From positions 16,528,827-16,592,826 of the forward strand of contig CM037476.1 of NCBI GenBank assembly GCA_021014325.1: a stretch of 64,000 nt of DNA, written 5' to 3'. Position numbers and translations under genes: made by a program. Shown in pieces: positions 61,815-64,000 of this stretch. Numbering within the stretch: position 1 is the stretch's first letter; each line of letters starts with the position of its first letter. A model generated the notes under the pieces. That model did not search any database, had not been told where the DNA came from, and saw only the letters and a program-made list of their open reading frames with translations. Origin of the DNA: Plazaster borealis. Taxonomy: Eukaryota > Echinodermata > Asteroidea > Forcipulatida > Labidiasteridae.

Positions 61815-62267
61815 TTATTTAAATGTCAAACTTTCCATCGTCTCCAGTCGTTGCCACTCCCTTTGGCGCCTATTCTGCACAGTCTTCCTTCTCATCATCC
61901 ACATTACACACACATATTCTGATTCACCGTTAGAGGGGACCAGACCGTCATCACTTCTTGCCGTAGTGTGGTTGCATGGATTTGCATCAGTCAAAAACAA
62001 ACCAGTGGCATAACTGTGATAGTGGTATGACTTGATGTGGCCTCGCCCATTTCGCATAAAGCCATTAGCAATGTGCCCGTGCGTATAGACCATGTGAACT
62101 TTGTTTACAATAAGTTTGACCTTGTGCATTCTTTGGGTATTCTGGCAGGCAAGATACCACACAGGTCCTATGGGAAAGTTGACATTTTGTGTCATAATTT
62201 CCACATAAATCCAAGAATTATGAAAGTAAAAGCTGGACAAGTTTTGAGATGTGCCCCCTTTCATCAT
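61815..62267 (-). CDS. Hypothetical 150-residue open frame, unsupported by homology
   Basis: An uninterrupted minus-strand frame from ATG to TAA, the longest frame in the right 9 kb. It reads FYFHNSWIYVEI, MTQNVNFPIGPVWYLACQ, HMVYTHGHIANGFMRN and NHTTARSDDGLVPSNGESEY and ends in a basic stretch. It has six Cys and several His but no motif I recognise, no signal peptide and no membrane helix. It could be an exon of a larger gene, an old coding fragment or chance; in 64 kb of six-frame sequence one such frame by chance is plausible. Confidence 0.2.
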   Translation of the reverse strand: MMKGGTSQNLSSFYFHNSWIYVEIMTQNVNFPIGPVWYLACQNTQRMHKVKLIVNKVHMVYTHGHIANGFMRNGRGHIKSYHYHSYATGLFLTDANPCNHTTARSDDGLVPSNGESEYVCVMWMMRRKTVQNRRQREWQRLETMESLTFK

Positions 62268-62448
62268 ATCAAAAGTTGATAGGAATTAGACAGTGCAATC
62301 TCCATAAAATATAAGATTTTAAGTTTTATTCTATTAGTCTGTGTACAAATCGTGCCTGCAGGAAGTCCAGGCTCTGTGGCTCTTTTGTAAACATGTGATG
62401 TCACAGGTCACATCGTCTATAAGCGGCTTGCTTTGCCTGTCAAGCCCT

Positions 62449-62681
62449 CATTCTAAAAACTCCCGGTTCGGAATTGACCTGGATTCCGGGTCCGGGTCTA
62501 ACCCATTTATGGGTCAGTGTGACCCGGAATCTGTGTCAAAATGACCCAGAAATGGGTCAAACTGACGCAAAATTCCATTTTAAAACCAATTTCATGGTCA
62601 TCCTGACCCACAACATAATGTGTCAGGCCCCCCATGGGACCCGGAATCCGGGTCAATTCTGACCCAGGTGTTTTTAGAGTG
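62449..62681. mobile_element. CACT-ended foldback MITE, GGGTC family, well preserved
   Basis: Left CATTCTAAAAACTCCCGG, AATTGACCTGGATTCCGGG; right CCCGGAATCCGGGTCAATTC, TGACCCAGGTG, TTTTTAGAGTG. The centre alternates ATGGGTCAGTGTGACCCGG and AATGACCCAGAAATGGGTCA. Relative of 23757-23989. Confidence 0.7.
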
Positions 62682-64000
62682 TTGGTCTCTGACATTCGCA
62701 AGGTGCGTTCTATAATGCAAATGTTATTTTTTTAGGCAGTAAATGTTAGCCACTTGTGCGTAGATTTCATGTAATTATAAAACAAAACAAAATGATTAAA
62801 ATTTAGTACCTTACAATGCTGGGCAATACTTGTATTCATTTCTTTCTTCTCGTCCATATCATTCAATTCAAAGACGTTTGCTTGTGCGTATAGGCTGAGT
62901 TGTCTGTTAGTTCAAAAATATTTCCCGGTGCTGTTAAGTTTTCAGAATCACGTTTTTATATAATGTAAGGGTGGGCGGGTGTGTTACAAGGGATCATAGA
63001 TAGGCCTAACCGTATAAAACGTAAACAACTTTTTTTAAATTTCGATCATTAACAGTATAGCTCAATGTTTGCATACACGTCACTTTTTTATGTTTGTAAA
63101 AGCTGAACGGTAAAATAAATCACGTCAATTATGTTTTTTCTCCTTCTTCTTTCAACTCACAAAAATAACGTCATAATATTTCGAGCGAGGAATCTGCTCG
63201 AGTTGGTCCCAATGTATAATCTCAAAATATTGCATTAAAAGTATTTCTGTATTTACAAGGTTTTGTTTTAAAGGGGGTTAAATCATTTGCAGAAAAGGAA
63301 AAAGAAAAAGACTCCCAACAAATTACTTACTTGATTGAAAGTAGATTATTCCCAAGTATCCAGTGAAATCGTTTCGTCACATGCAGGTGCCATTCCAGTT
63401 TAGAGAAAAATTCAATTTTGTTTCATTTTGAAGCGATGGTCGGCCAACCATCGTTTGAATGTGCGAGTTTTAATACCCTTGGCAGCTTAAATAGTTATTA
63501 TTTGCCTTTCGTTTTTCTCGGCAGTAACGGACTCGCAAAATGTAAACAAGATGATGGAAAAATATTTCATACTAAATCCTACTCCATAAATCCACATTTT
63601 CTTGAAAAAATACAGTATTCACCAATAGTGTAATTTCCCTTTAATGTGATTATTTATGCGACATACAAACAAGCTTGGCTCCGACAAGAACTTATCTTTC
63701 TCCATATTTGATGGTTACACGCGGGTGGATCTTTTTCGTGACGCTATTTTGTTACACATTTCCCACACCGCTATTGACTGTTTTACTATCATAGTAAAAG
63801 ATCCCTCCCCTTGTAAATTCTCCAAGTCAGAAAGGTGACATTGGGCAAGCCATAAATTAAATACTTACCCTGTGAATTAATGTCGCGAGATCTGCAGTTC
63901 AAACAACCATTTTGACTTGGGTGTTACGAACAGTCAGAGGACCCCACAGCAGGTGGAAAGCAATTTTTAACAACCCTTATTACCGGTTCCTCAAATAACA
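62682..64000. other. No feature recognised
   Basis: AT-rich right edge. CACCAATAGTGTAATTTCCC, TTTAA at about 63618-63643 looks like an isolated right end of a TTAA-type MITE. No exon is supported. Confidence 0.4.

Noticed and set aside
1..64000. Prokaryotic-type features: operons, CRISPR array, IS element, phage
   Set aside because: No clustered ORFs with ribosome-binding sites, no spaced direct repeats of CRISPR type; introns, SINEs and LINE fragments show an animal genome.

Overview
The window is from an animal genome: AT-rich, sparse genes with GT-AG introns, and dense short interspersed repeats. Marine deuterostome, most likely an echinoderm, is my inference. It rests on the mix of TTAA-ended MITEs, tRNA-derived SINEs and CR1/Jockey-like LINE ends, plus an intronless rhodopsin-class receptor. 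No sequence here names the species. There is no operon, CRISPR array, IS element or other prokaryotic feature.

Four genes can be supported. (1) 234-2499 (+): the last two coding exons of an organic solute transporter alpha-like membrane protein (SLC51A family); its 5' part lies beyond the left edge. (2) 20597-21844 (+): an intronless class A GPCR of 415 residues, GC-rich against its flanks, lacking the usual TM3-ECL2 disulfide. (3) 35630-42268 (-): a seven-exon gene for a 168-residue conserved coiled-coil protein that I cannot name. (4) 42479-54742 (+): a complete ten-exon DNAAF3, a cytoplasmic factor for axonemal dynein arm assembly. Genes 3 and 4 are head to head with about 210 bp between start codons. 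That gap holds a forkhead-type TGTTTAC site and a GTTGCC X-box half-site, as expected for a FOXJ1/RFX-controlled motile cilium promoter.

Layout. 1-2.8 kb is the solute transporter end, with a LINE tail and a pogo-like MITE in its intron. 2.8-20.4 kb is gene-free and full of MITEs, SINEs, foldbacks and local duplications. 20.4-22.5 kb is the GPCR, followed 130 bp later by a 510 bp MITE. 22.5-35.6 kb is gene-free repeat territory. 35.6-54.7 kb is the divergent gene pair; its introns hold SINEs, LINE ends, a 420 bp GGAAT/GAAAT array and several local duplications. 54.7-64 kb has no supported gene.

The most striking pattern is the repeat landscape. At least four families of short foldback elements begin TTAAAGG and end CCTTTAA, in about twenty copies. 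Two of them abut and share a single TTAA, which points to TTAA-specific insertion. A second group of elements has CACT-type ends. I found no evidence of a novel multi-gene system; the findings concern the divergent ciliary promoter, a duplicated splice donor in DNAAF3, an atypical receptor, and the structure and nesting of the repeats.
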